A stretch of DNA of 64,000 bases, from contig NZ_NMQW01000017.1 of NCBI RefSeq assembly GCF_002234615.1, forward strand, positions 62,001-126,000, read 5' to 3'. The position numbers were made by a program, and so were the translations under genes. Source of the stretch: Paenibacillus rigui (GTDB lineage: Bacteria > Bacillota > Bacilli > Paenibacillales > NBRC-103111). Positions 26,786 through 35,152 of the stretch are shown piece by piece. The notes below the pieces were generated by a model. That model saw only the letters and a list, made by a program, of their open reading frames with translations. It searched no databases and was not told the origin of the DNA. Each line of letters opens with the position of its first letter. Positions within the stretch are counted from its first letter, which is position 1.

Positions 26786-27949
26786 CTAACCCTTCTGGCA
26801 ATCCATCACCATACTGACGAATAATCGGGCAGCGTGCAGCATCGACGTCTCATCAATATCAAAGCGGGGATGATGATGCGGATAAATGATGCCTTTCTCC
26901 TTGTTCCCCGCACCAACGAACATAAAGCATCCCTTCCGGTGATGCAGGTAATAAGAGAAATCCTCCCCCGCCATGACCAGCGCCAGCGGTTCGCAGGGCA
27001 CCACCTTGCTTCCGGCTCGAAAAAAACGCTCTACCTCCGCATCATGATTGATAACCGGAGGATAACCTAATTTGTAATCCACCTTATAATCGGCTCCGGC
27101 CATATGACAGGTATGCTCGACTACTTCCTCCACGCGCTTCTTCACTTCCATGCGCAGTTCGGGATCAAAGGTCCGAACCGTTCCGGTCAATGCTGCGGTC
27201 TCCGCAATGACATTAAAGCTGGTGCCGCTGTGAAAGGAGCCCACGGATACGACACAAGGCTCCGTGGGGCTTACATTGCGGCTGACGATCGTTTGCAAAT
27301 TTACAACCAGCTGGGAAGCCGTCACGATACTATCGACTGTTTCATGCGGTAAGCCTCCATGCCCGCCCTTCCCTGTTACGGTAATTTCAAACTCATCCGC
27401 CGCAGCCATCATGGCACCCGATCTGCTGTATGCCGTACCTACCGGAAGAGGCGTCCACAAATGAATGCCGTAAACATAATCTACACCGTCAAGCGCTCCC
27501 GCTTCTATCATACTGTTAGCACCGCCAGGGCTCAGCTCCTCTGCATGCTGGAACAAGAAAACGACATCGCCCTTAAGGAGGGACCGGTGTTCAGACATCG
27601 CCTTGGCCACCCCGAGTAAAGTTGATGTATGGGCATCATGTCCGCAGGCATGCATGATTCCTTTTGCTTTCGATGCGTACTCGGTAAGCTTCTCATCTTG
27701 AATCGGCAGTGCGTCCATATCGGCACGAAGCGCCACCGTAGGGCCGCTGCCGTTTCCTTTCAAACGTGCGACTACCCCATGTCCTCCGACACCGGTCTGC
27801 ACCTCAAGCCCCCACTCGCGAAGCTTGCGAGCCACGAATATGGCGGTTTCCTTCTCACAATAGGACAGTTCCGGGTGCTGATGCAGGTACCGCCTCCAGC
27901 CTACCATGTCCGGGTAAAGCCTCTCTACCGCTTCCAACAATTGTTCCAT
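26786..27949 (-). CDS. M20D family amidohydrolase/metallopeptidase
   Basis: A 387-residue zinc-dependent amidase related to N-acyl-amino-acid and hippurate hydrolases. Metal ligands appear in HACGHDAH near residue 100, QHAEELSPGG near 134 and in the C-terminal AGEDFSYY. Length is normal for the family. No transporter or biosynthetic gene is adjacent, so the substrate remains open; acetylated cysteine or amino acids are typical in Bacillus. Confidence 0.88.
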   Translation of the reverse strand: MEQLLEAVERLYPDMVGWRRYLHQHPELSYCEKETAIFVARKLREWGLEVQTGVGGHGVVARLKGNGSGPTVALRADMDALPIQDEKLTEYASKAKGIMHACGHDAHTSTLLGVAKAMSEHRSLLKGDVVFLFQHAEELSPGGANSMIEAGALDGVDYVYGIHLWTPLPVGTAYSRSGAMMAAADEFEITVTGKGGHGGLPHETVDSIVTASQLVVNLQTIVSRNVSPTEPCVVSVGSFHSGTSFNVIAETAALTGTVRTFDPELRMEVKKRVEEVVEHTCHMAGADYKVDYKLGYPPVINHDAEVERFFRAGSKVVPCEPLALVMAGEDFSYYLHHRKGCFMFVGAGNKEKGIIYPHHHPRFDIDETSMLHAARLFVSMVMDCQKG

Positions 27950-28076
27950 GGCTCTTCCCTCCGCTTCTTTTTTTCATTTTACCAAATATGCTGCCGGCTT
28001 TCATCTATCTGTCACGAAGGTGTCACAAGATGATCATACTTTCGTCCAACTTCCCCCTGTACATTTTGCAATAGGG

Positions 28077-28105
28077 TTGCACAACTTTGGGAAACATACT
28101 ATCAT
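28077..28105 (+). promoter_or_regulatory. Sigma-A-type promoter for yugN-like gene and ftsW-like gene
   Basis: TTGCAC (28077-28082), a 17-base spacer and TATCAT (28100-28105). The start of transcription would fall just before the hairpin at 28113. Confidence 0.65.
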
Positions 28106-28112
28106 GGATAAG

Positions 28113-28142
28113 AAAAGCTTCTATAGGTAGGAAGCTTTTTTA
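28113..28142 (+). terminator. Terminator-like hairpin right after the promoter
   Basis: AAAAGCTTC (28113-28121) pairs with GAAGCTTTT (28131-28139), followed by more T. It sits in the 5' leader, so it could attenuate, stabilise the RNA end, or insulate from the left. Confidence 0.6.
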
Positions 28143-28174
28143 ATGGACTTGACTTTTATTAGGAGGGCTTCAAA

Positions 28175-28522
28175 GTGATTATTGAAAACAATGGCGTAAA
28201 AGGGCTTAAAAGCGATCTGGCCCATCTGGATGAAGTAAGCGCAAAGCTCGGCTTTGTTCGCTGGCAGTGGGAGTACACCCGCGCTACATACGATTTGAAA
28301 CTCGAAGACAAAACGACAGGCAGCGACTACTTTTTGCGTGTAAATACTCGGACAGAATCCGGTAAACTTGAGTCGCCTTATGCAATTCTTTACATAGAAG
28401 ACGTCTACATCGGCAAAGCAACTTTCCCTCACGGCCTGGACTATCAATCGCCGATTCCTGATCAAATTTTGAAAATGGCTACATCCAAGCTTTCCCAGCT
28501 AAAAACCGAACTGTCTCACTAA
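28175..28522 (+). CDS. YugN-like family protein
   Basis: A 115-residue soluble protein like B. subtilis YugN. It begins MIIENNGVKGLKSDLAHLDE and contains WQWEYTRATYDLKLED. The function of the family is not known. The GTG start at 28175 has a full AGGAGGG 7 bases upstream. Its stop codon lies only 13 bases before the ftsW-like gene and next to that gene's AGGAGGAGG, so they are likely co-transcribed. Confidence 0.8.
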   Translation: MIIENNGVKGLKSDLAHLDEVSAKLGFVRWQWEYTRATYDLKLEDKTTGSDYFLRVNTRTESGKLESPYAILYIEDVYIGKATFPHGLDYQSPIPDQILKMATSKLSQLKTELSH

Positions 28523-28535
28523 GGAGGAGGTCATC

Positions 28536-29705
28536 ATGACTTCCCCACGGCGAGGTACACCGGATTTTTTGCTGCTTTTTTTAACCTTTGCATTAGTTTG
28601 CTTCGGTCTGGCTATGGTATTCAGCGCAAGCATGGCGTATACACGCCTTGATCCCCTTACCAAAACAACGGTAAACGATCCGTGGTATCTTGTGACGCGT
28701 CAGGGGATCTTTATTGCTTTGGGTACGGTAGCCATGTTTTTTTTTATGAACGTCGATTACCGGCTCCTGAAGAAATGGATTCGTCCGGGCTTTGTCATTG
28801 TCGTTATTTTGCTCCTGCTGGTCCCGGTCATCGGTAAAGAAGTGAACGGTGCGAAGAGCTGGTTCAATATCGGAGGCTTCGGGATTCAGCCCTCCGAATT
28901 TGCGAAGCTGGCAATCATCATTTATTTGGCGGCTCTGATCAGCAAAAAAGAAGACAAATTCCGTGATTTCAAAACCGGCTTGTTACCCGCCCTTGCTATC
29001 TTCGGATTTATTTTTGCTTTAATCGCCCTGCAGGGGGATACGGGCTCTCTGATGATTCTTACTCTTATCGTGGCCATTCTTATCGTCGCGGGAGGGGCCA
29101 ATCTAAAGCATTTGTTTTATTTAGGCATTGCAGGTGCCGGTGTGCTTTCCTTGATGATTACCGCATATTTCATCAAAACAAATGGAGACAGTTACCGGAT
29201 TGAACGGTTCAAGACGTTTCTGAACCCGGAAAACGACCCATTAGGAAGCGGTTACCAGATTATCCAATCCCTCTATGCCTTTGGCCACGGAGGTTTCGTC
29301 GGAGCCGGTTTCGGACAAAGCATCCAAAAGCTGCATTATCTCCCGGAAGCCCATAATGACTTCATTTTCTCCATTATCGGAGAAGAGCTTGGTTTTATTG
29401 GAAGCACGTTTTTTCTTCTCGTTTACTTGGCTTTTTTATGGCGCGGCCTGTTTGTTGCTATTCGCTGCAAGGAGACGTTCGGTACCTTAATGAGTGTCGG
29501 AATTATAGGCATGATTGCCATTCAAGCACTAATTAATCTGGGCGGCGTCACAGGCAGCATACCTCTGACAGGGGTAACCCTTCCTCTGATCAGCTACGGC
29601 GGATCTTCAATGCTGGTGACACTTTCGAGTATAGGCATTCTGCTAAGCATATCAAGAGCCTACAACAAGCCGGATAAAGAAAAAGAAACGAAAAAGAGAG
29701 CCTGA
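28536..29705 (+). CDS. FtsW/RodA/SpoVE family peptidoglycan polymerase
   Basis: A 389-residue multi-pass SEDS protein that polymerises glycan strands from lipid II together with a class B PBP. It has about ten membrane segments, the extracellular signature PEAHNDFIFSIIGEELGF, and GVTLPLISYGGSS near the C-terminus. These fit FtsW, RodA and SpoVE alike. The ylaN gene, next to ftsW in B. subtilis, lies 2.6 kb downstream in the other direction. Exact paralogue assignment needs a tree. Confidence 0.88.
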   Translation: MTSPRRGTPDFLLLFLTFALVCFGLAMVFSASMAYTRLDPLTKTTVNDPWYLVTRQGIFIALGTVAMFFFMNVDYRLLKKWIRPGFVIVVILLLLVPVIGKEVNGAKSWFNIGGFGIQPSEFAKLAIIIYLAALISKKEDKFRDFKTGLLPALAIFGFIFALIALQGDTGSLMILTLIVAILIVAGGANLKHLFYLGIAGAGVLSLMITAYFIKTNGDSYRIERFKTFLNPENDPLGSGYQIIQSLYAFGHGGFVGAGFGQSIQKLHYLPEAHNDFIFSIIGEELGFIGSTFFLLVYLAFLWRGLFVAIRCKETFGTLMSVGIIGMIAIQALINLGGVTGSIPLTGVTLPLISYGGSSMLVTLSSIGILLSISRAYNKPDKEKETKKRA

Positions 29706-29728
29706 TCTGAGTATCAGCTCTCTTTTTT
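29696..29728 (+). terminator. Intrinsic terminator of the ftsW-like gene
   Basis: GAGAG.CTGAT pairs with ATCAGCTCTC with one bulged base, then TTTTTT. It overlaps the last codons of the gene. Confidence 0.85.
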
Positions 29729-29762
29729 CATACATATGTACAACGCGGATAGTCCATCCGTC

Positions 29763-30149
29763 TTATCTCACGCGATGAGGATCTTCCACAACGGCAGGCT
29801 CTTCTTCGCGGAAAGCGACTCCTTCAACCTTCACGTTCACTTCAACGACGGTTAAGCCGGTCATATTCTCTACAGCTTCCCGCACATTGTGCTGCAGGTC
29901 ACGACAGACCTCTTGAATTCTGGAGCCGTAATTAACGATCACACGCAAATCGATGGCCGCTTCCACCTGTCCAACCTCGACAGATACGCCTCGCTGTACA
30001 TTTTTACCGCTAAGCCGTTTGGCCAAACCTTCGGAAATCCCTCCCGACATCGCGGCGATCCCAGGAGTTTCCAGTGCAGCTAACCCTGCGATTGTCGAAA
30101 CAACATCATCTGAAATGCGAATAAGACCAGTTTGAATTTCTTCGGACAT
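29763..30149 (-). CDS. Asp23/Gls24 family envelope stress protein
   Basis: A 128-residue protein of the Asp23/Gls24 (YloU/YqhY) family. It shows IRISDDVVSTIAGLAALE at the start and VIVNYGSRIQEVCRDLQ, AVENMTGLTVVEVNV later, as expected. Members are often membrane-associated and linked to envelope stress or acetyl-CoA carboxylase control. The ATG at 30149 has AAGGAG 8-9 bases upstream. The usual neighbours (rpmB/dak genes or accBC) are absent, so the precise role is open. Confidence 0.87.
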   Translation of the reverse strand: MSEEIQTGLIRISDDVVSTIAGLAALETPGIAAMSGGISEGLAKRLSGKNVQRGVSVEVGQVEAAIDLRVIVNYGSRIQEVCRDLQHNVREAVENMTGLTVVEVNVKVEGVAFREEEPAVVEDPHRVR

Positions 30150-30310
30150 ACGGATCACTCCTTAGAGGGTTATAGCTATATTGTAATGACTTCCCCCAGG
30201 GAAAGCAACTTGGGCGGTGACCCGTGGGCCATATCTTTGACTAATTTTGTCGAAGTAACGAAATTGACCTCCGGCAAACACGGAATGAACCGCTCAAGCT
30301 GCGATGATTG

Positions 30311-31096
30311 CTATAAAGACTTCACTGCGCCGCCGTCCACATAGAAGACAGAGCCCGTCATATAGCTGTTCCTTGGCGAGAGCAAGTAAGCCGCAATGGA
30401 AGCCAATTCGTGCGGCTCACCATACCGTCCCAGCGGAATATCCTTCACGAGCGATTCCTGAATTTCTTCCACCGGCCTTTGTTCTCGTTCTGCGCGGGCC
30501 GAATCCAGCTCGACGATGCGATCCGTCATAATTCTTCCCGGGCAAACGGTATTCAACAAAATCTGGTCCGGCGCAAGCTCCATGGACAAAGTTTTCATCA
30601 AACCTAGCACACCGGTGCGAAACGTATTCGAGAGCACGAGGCCGGGAATCGGCGTTTTTACCGAAGTCGAGGCAATGGTGACAATCCGTCCTCCCCGCTC
30701 CTTAAGCAAAGGATGAAAGCCGCGGATCAATCGGACGACACTCATTAGATTGCCCATAAAAGCTTTCTCCCAAGCCGCATCGTCAAAGCTAAGGAAGCTC
30801 CCGCTTGGCGGTCCTCCCGAATTGCAAACCAGCGCATCGATACGGCCAAAATGATCTCCTGCATAAGTAACGAGCCGGTCGATATCCGCCACTTGGCTCA
30901 GATCCACTGCCATGGCCTCAACCTTCACCTTATACTTTTTACGGATTTCCTCCGCAATTTCCTTCACAGCCTCCTCACTCCGGCTGCACAAAAGCAAATG
31001 CGTACCCTCGGCTGCAAGCTGTTCGGCAACAGCTCGTCCAAGTCCTTTGCTGGATGCCGTCACTACAGCTGTTTTTCCTGCCAAAAATAAATCCAT
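30311..31096 (-). CDS. Divergent SDR oxidoreductase lacking the Tyr-Lys catalytic pair
   Basis: A 261-residue short-chain dehydrogenase fold. The cofactor motif TASSKGLGRAVA is intact at 13-24, and NSGG replaces the usual NNAG near 92-95. At the active site the YxxxK pair is replaced: SNTFR (156-160) puts Ser where Tyr and Arg where Lys normally stand, while the Ser of IAST is kept. This marks a known divergent SDR branch with unclear chemistry. No operon partner is evident. Confidence 0.85.
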   Translation of the reverse strand: MDLFLAGKTAVVTASSKGLGRAVAEQLAAEGTHLLLCSRSEEAVKEIAEEIRKKYKVKVEAMAVDLSQVADIDRLVTYAGDHFGRIDALVCNSGGPPSGSFLSFDDAAWEKAFMGNLMSVVRLIRGFHPLLKERGGRIVTIASTSVKTPIPGLVLSNTFRTGVLGLMKTLSMELAPDQILLNTVCPGRIMTDRIVELDSARAEREQRPVEEIQESLVKDIPLGRYGEPHELASIAAYLLSPRNSYMTGSVFYVDGGAVKSL

Positions 31097-31112
31097 AGGA
31101 ACACGCTCCTTG

Positions 31113-31141
31113 TTTACATTGTCCCAAATTATGGGTATAGT
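31113..31141 (+). promoter_or_regulatory. Sigma-A-type promoter of the cax gene
   Basis: TTTACA (31113-31118), a 17-base spacer and TATAGT (31136-31141), about 50 bases before the start codon. Confidence 0.6.
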
Positions 31142-31192
31142 AGAATAGGTTTTATTCAGATAAGGTATACTTTACCATAAGAGGTGAGAGTT

Positions 31193-32236
31193 TTGAAACG
31201 CATGTACACCATCGGGCTTATCGCCAGCTTCGCGCTGAGTGCCTTCGCCCATTACTCGGGGCTGTTCTCAGCTACGATGCAGTTTATAATCTCCTGTATT
31301 GCCATCATCTTTGTCGCCGGTTTTCTTGGCAAAGCGACCGAAAGCGTCGCTCATTACGCCGGAGAACGCTTGGGTGGCTTCCTTAATGCAACGTTCGGCA
31401 ATGCTGCGGAATTGATCATTGCTATCTTCCTCGTCAAAGACGGAATGTTCGACATCGTAAAAGCCAGTATTACCGGCTCCATTATCGGAAATCTGCTGCT
31501 TGTTCTCGGCGCCAGTCTCCTGGTGGGGGGCTTGAAGTTCAAAGAGCAGCAATTTAATGTGAAATTGGCCAGTCATAACGGTTCGCTCATGCTGCTTGCG
31601 GTGATTGCCTTGTTCATTCCGGCGGCCTTCACCAAAAGCTTGACGACGAACGAAACATTGAATCTGAGCATATTAGTTGCCATCATTTTGATTGTCGCTT
31701 ATCTGCTTTGGCTGCTGTTCTCCATGGTAACCCATAAGAATGAGCTGGCCGACGAGGTCGTTGAGCACGGCGAAGCAGCATGGTCCAAGCGCACATCCAT
31801 TTTGTTCCTGGTTGTTGCCACCGCCATGGTTGCTTTCGTCAGTGAGTGGCTGGTTGGGACACTGGAAACCATTACTCATCAATTCGGGCTTTCCGAGCTG
31901 TTCGTTGGTGCCTTCCTGATCGCGATCATAGGGAATGCGGCTGAGCATAGCGCAGCCATCATGCTGGCACGCAAGAACAAGATCGGCGCTGCTGTGGAGA
32001 TAGCCGTAGGCAGCTCACTGCAGATCGCCCTGTTCGTTGCTCCCGTATTAGTGCTCGTCTCCCTGCTCTTCGGAAAAACGATGAATATCGTGTTCAGCAC
32101 CTTCGAGCTGGTTGCGATTGGGGTATCCGTCATTATTGCCAAGTCAATTTCTCAGGATGGAACGACCAACTGGTATGAGGGTGTGCTGCTGCTCGTCGTT
32201 TACTGCATCCTTGGTATCGCGTTCTTCTTGGTGTAG
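31193..32236 (+). CDS. Calcium/proton exchanger (CaCA/CAX family)
   Basis: A 347-residue integral membrane antiporter. The two alpha-repeats carry the acidic signatures GNAAELIIA (near 70) and GNAAEHSAAIM (near 245) that bind Ca2+. It corresponds to B. subtilis ChaA/YfkE. I favour the TTG at 31193 with GAGGTG 6 bases upstream; GTG 31184 and ATG 31202 share the frame. With the P-type ATPase at 8319 it is the second calcium exporter in the window, but they are not linked. Confidence 0.9.
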   Translation: MKRMYTIGLIASFALSAFAHYSGLFSATMQFIISCIAIIFVAGFLGKATESVAHYAGERLGGFLNATFGNAAELIIAIFLVKDGMFDIVKASITGSIIGNLLLVLGASLLVGGLKFKEQQFNVKLASHNGSLMLLAVIALFIPAAFTKSLTTNETLNLSILVAIILIVAYLLWLLFSMVTHKNELADEVVEHGEAAWSKRTSILFLVVATAMVAFVSEWLVGTLETITHQFGLSELFVGAFLIAIIGNAAEHSAAIMLARKNKIGAAVEIAVGSSLQIALFVAPVLVLVSLLFGKTMNIVFSTFELVAIGVSVIIAKSISQDGTTNWYEGVLLLVVYCILGIAFFLV

Positions 32237-32244
32237 CACTTTCA

Positions 32245-32286
32245 AAAAAAAGAGTAACCTTCAATGAAGAAGGCTACTCTTTTTTG
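32245..32286. terminator. Bidirectional terminator between cax and ylaN
   Basis: AAAAAAGAGTA.CCTTC pairs with GAAGG.TACTCTTTTTT. The stem includes the ylaN stop codon at 32274. Confidence 0.83.
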
Positions 32287-32561
32287 TTCAGTGCTTCATA
32301 AAGCTGAGCCAAATTCCGTTCGAGCTTCATCATGATTTGCTTGCCGGCAATTTCAGTGATCAGCTCAGCACGAATGGCGAAATCGATCTCTCTGGATAAC
32401 CCGTACATCTGTGTATCTAACACCTCTTCATACAGAGGACATTTACGTGTAGCCAAGTTTTCCATCTGTACTTCGATGAGCTTTTCAATTTTGTCCGCAT
32501 CCTCTTGAAGAAGATGAAGTGCTTTCTGCGATAAGCTTAGTAACAAATCGGATGATGACAT
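32274..32561 (-). CDS. ylaN: YlaN family protein (UPF0358)
   Basis: A 95-residue helical protein that matches B. subtilis YlaN in CPLYEEVLDTQMYGLSREID and in the preceding LIEVQMENL. YlaN is essential in B. subtilis under standard conditions and has been tied to iron homeostasis through Fur. The ATG at 32561 has GGGGGGA 8-9 bases upstream. The adjacent ftsW of B. subtilis is not directly next to it here. Confidence 0.9.
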   Translation of the reverse strand: MSSSDLLLSLSQKALHLLQEDADKIEKLIEVQMENLATRKCPLYEEVLDTQMYGLSREIDFAIRAELITEIAGKQIMMKLERNLAQLYEALNKKE

Positions 32562-32644
32562 CAAGCTTTTCCCCCCTGTACGTACGAGTTCATAGCTTAA
32601 TATTAGACGAAATTGACGCAATACACAAGAGAGCGCATCCTAAT

Positions 32645-32685
32645 AAAAAACGGCATCTCCACTTATGCCGTGGGATGCCGCTTTT
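32645..32685 (-). terminator. Intrinsic terminator of the HPr-like gene
   Basis: On the minus strand CGGCATC pairs with GATGCCG across a structured loop and is followed by TTTTTTA, just after the stop at 32692. Confidence 0.75.
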
Positions 32686-32691
32686 ACCTCA

Positions 32692-32940
32692 TTAGTCTTG
32701 AATGCTGTTGATTTGCAGATTATGCTTCGCGAACACTTCTGCCATTGCTTTCTTAGCTTCTTCGGCATCAGGGCCGTGAACGTGAAGATCATAGTTGCTG
32801 CTAGTCAACAATGTAGTGAATAGACCCAAAATACTTTTTACATCGATGTACTTGTTATCGTACTGCAAAACGATAGAGGATCTGAATTTGTTTGCAGTTT
32901 GGGAAATTTCTACGATAGCTGCATTATTGGCACTTGACAT
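32692..32940 (-). CDS. HPr/Crh-like protein lacking the active-site histidine
   Basis: An 82-residue protein aligned with HPr from TANKFRSSIVLQYDNK onward. The regulatory Ser46 motif is present as KSILG (Ser36), but the N-terminal strand and the GIHARPA loop are missing; the position of His15 falls on Asn5. It thus cannot pass phosphate in the PTS, yet it might be a target of HPr kinase like Crh. The ATG at 32940 has GGAGGG 7 bases upstream, and longer starts do not restore the His loop. It is a single-gene unit with its own terminator. The regulatory role is inference. Confidence 0.8.
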   Translation of the reverse strand: MSSANNAAIVEISQTANKFRSSIVLQYDNKYIDVKSILGLFTTLLTSSNYDLHVHGPDAEEAKKAMAEVFAKHNLQINSIQD

Positions 32941-33028
32941 TTGGAATCCCTCCATGCGGATCAATAACTGGAATATGTAAATCGCTTTCTTTTTAGATTT
33001 TACCTTGGAAAGTTACAACACGCAACAA

Positions 33029-34144
33029 CTATTTCAAATGTTCTGGATTTAATCCCTCAAGCTCGGGAATGACGAACCGCCCATCTTTTCGAATCAATAC
33101 GTCATCAAAATAAATCTCCCCGCCGCCGTATTCCGGCCTTTGAATGAGCACCAAATCCCAATGGACGGAGGAACGGTTTCCGTTATCCGCCTGCTCATAT
33201 GCTTGCCCCGGAGTAAAGTGAAGGCTGCCGTCAATTTTCTCATCGAACAGCGTATCTTTCATCGGCGTCAAAATGTATGGGTTAAAGCCAAGACTGAACT
33301 CGCCGATATAGCGTGCCCCTTCGTCAGAATCCAGAATATCGTTCAAACGCTTCGTATCGTTGCTCGTCGCTTCCACAATTTTGCCGTTCTCAAAACGGAA
33401 CACGATGTTCTCGAACGTAATCCCCGACTTCACCGAAGGCGTATTATAGCTGATAACTCCATTTACCGAGTCCCGCACAGGCGCAGTATATACCTCGCCG
33501 TCGGGAATATTGCGCTTACCGCAGCATTTCACCGAGCCGATATTTTTAATGGAAAAAGAAATATCCGTTCCCGGCGATACGATCCGTACGCGGTCCGTCC
33601 GGTTCATCAAGGCTTGCAGCGGGTCCATGGCATCCGACATTTTGGCGTAGTCCAGATTGCATACGTCAAAGTAAAAATCCTCAAACTTTCCGGTACTCAT
33701 GTTAGCCAGCTGTGCCATCGAACCGTTCGGGTAGCGCATGACGACCCACCGTGTCTTCTTGACTCTTTGCTCCAAATGCACCGGCTTGCTGTAATAGGTT
33801 TGGTAAAGCTTCATCTGGGCTTCAGGCACATCGGACATTTCGCTGACGTTCTCTCCCGCACGGATCGCCACATAACAGCTCATGTCCTGCATCCGTTTCA
33901 AGTCCATTTCTGCCCAGTGCTCAATCTGTTCTTTCGTCGCCGACTGAAGGAGCGCACTTTGTACGGCAGGATCGATCAATTCGACATAAGGCTGCCCGCC
34001 TCTTGCGTACACTTCCTCTACTAGCGCCTTTACAAGCTCGCGTTCGGAACCGATCATCTCAATCAGCACTTTTTCCCCGGGCTTCACATCTATGGAATAG
34101 GTTGCAATGTTGTGTGCAAGTGTTTGGATACGTGGATCTCTCAT
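33029..34144 (-). CDS. M29 family aminopeptidase (thermophilic aminopeptidase)
   Basis: A 371-residue dinuclear metallo-aminopeptidase like B. subtilis AmpS. Metal ligands are expected in IPDGEVYTAPV, GEFSLGFNP, DGSLHFTPGQAY and SSVHWDLV, all present in the C-terminal half and in the right order. The start is ATG 34144, with GGGAG upstream. There is no signal peptide, so it acts on cytoplasmic peptides. The gene stands alone. Confidence 0.9.
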   Translation of the reverse strand: MRDPRIQTLAHNIATYSIDVKPGEKVLIEMIGSERELVKALVEEVYARGGQPYVELIDPAVQSALLQSATKEQIEHWAEMDLKRMQDMSCYVAIRAGENVSEMSDVPEAQMKLYQTYYSKPVHLEQRVKKTRWVVMRYPNGSMAQLANMSTGKFEDFYFDVCNLDYAKMSDAMDPLQALMNRTDRVRIVSPGTDISFSIKNIGSVKCCGKRNIPDGEVYTAPVRDSVNGVISYNTPSVKSGITFENIVFRFENGKIVEATSNDTKRLNDILDSDEGARYIGEFSLGFNPYILTPMKDTLFDEKIDGSLHFTPGQAYEQADNGNRSSVHWDLVLIQRPEYGGGEIYFDDVLIRKDGRFVIPELEGLNPEHLK

Positions 34145-34214
34145 AGCTTTAATCGACTCCCTTTCGTAAATAAAATAAACTGTGGATGCTTGTTATAATA
34201 TACCCTACACCGTA

Positions 34215-34796
34215 TCAGCTGTCGCTGCCAAACCACTTCCGTTTGTAACGGTTGCCGATCAGCATCAGAATGATGAATACAAGCAGCAGTAAAAGCAGTC
34301 TTCCTTTATTATGGTGGAAATAAAGCAAGTCATGCCCGATCAACGATTCGAGAAAAATCATCGGCAGTTTGCCGACCACCGTTCCAAGGAAAAAATCTCT
34401 TCCTTTCACTTTGGTTACAGCGGCTCCGAGATTAATTGCGAAGGAAGGCAGCACAGGGATGACCCTGGCAATGGCTATGTATAAAAAACCGTTGCGCTTA
34501 AGCCTCTCATTGAATTTGGCGAGCTGCGGATATTTTCCCAGCTTTTTCTCCACCCAGGTCCTCCCATAGGTGCGGGCAAACCAAAAGGCGGTTATGGCCC
34601 CCAGAACCGACATCACATAGTTGACGAGAAACCCAAGCCATAAACCGAATAGCAGCACGTTAGCCCCGGCTACAACGACAAAAGGCACAAACGGCACAAG
34701 CGTTTGTACATAAGCCAGCAGCGCGCCTGCCAGATGCCCCATAATCCCCCACGAATCCAGTATATCGGACAAGTGATGGACATTCCATTTACCCAC
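34215..34796 (-). CDS. VTT-domain (DedA/TVP38-like) membrane protein
   Basis: A 193-residue membrane protein with the VTT-fold signature: FARTYGRTWVEKKLGKY, then FLYIAIARVIPVLPSFAINLGA in the middle. DedA-superfamily members have been linked to lipid carrier recycling and membrane homeostasis. I chose the GTG at 34796 because AAGGAGG lies about 8 bases upstream; the frame continues to 34814 without a site. A promoter lies just upstream. Confidence 0.84.
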   Translation of the reverse strand: MGKWNVHHLSDILDSWGIMGHLAGALLAYVQTLVPFVPFVVVAGANVLLFGLWLGFLVNYVMSVLGAITAFWFARTYGRTWVEKKLGKYPQLAKFNERLKRNGFLYIAIARVIPVLPSFAINLGAAVTKVKGRDFFLGTVVGKLPMIFLESLIGHDLLYFHHNKGRLLLLLLVFIILMLIGNRYKRKWFGSDS

Positions 34797-34822
34797 AGAA
34801 CTCTCCTCCTTCACACCGTCTT

Positions 34823-34852
34823 ATTGTACCATTTCTTCACCTCAATTCACAA
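34823..34852 (-). promoter_or_regulatory. Promoter of the VTT-domain gene
   Basis: On the minus strand TTGTGA, an 18-base spacer and TACAAT preceded by TGG (extended -10). The leader to the GTG start is about 20 bases. Confidence 0.55.
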
Positions 34853-34909
34853 AACCATTCCCCTTCTTGCCAAAGGCAAGGATAAATTTAATAAAATCAG
34901 GGCTGACAC

Positions 34910-34937
34910 TTGACATGGATAGGTGAAGTCTTATAAA
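34910..34937 (+). promoter_or_regulatory. Sigma-A promoter of rpsD
   Basis: Consensus TTGACA (34910-34915), a 16-base spacer and TATAAA (34932-34937). The strength suits a ribosomal protein gene. Confidence 0.78.
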
Positions 34938-34944
34938 ATTAGAA

Positions 34945-35152
34945 GTCGAGAATGAGCACTGTTCACAAAGGAATTGTGCTTATGGTGGAAGCCTGTGTCA
35001 CCCTCACAGATTTTGTTGCTTGCAGGACAGCGGCTGAACTTTCTTGCCAGATGCCTTAAGGACAACCCTTGGGCTTCAAACAAAATCGAGCACATGCTTC
35101 ACCCGAGGAAACAAACACATCCACCATCTTATTTTAAAGGAGCACATTATAC
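34945..35152 (+). promoter_or_regulatory. Long structured 5' leader of rpsD, likely S4 autoregulation
   Basis: About 200 bases separate the promoter from the rpsD ATG. Local stems are visible, such as GAGCAC with GTGCTT (about 34953-34983) and GGTG with CACC (about 34986-35003). No T tract follows a stem, so a translational control is more likely than attenuation. In B. subtilis S4 binds its own leader to repress rpsD; equivalence here is inferred from position and length, not from a matched structure. Confidence 0.45.
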
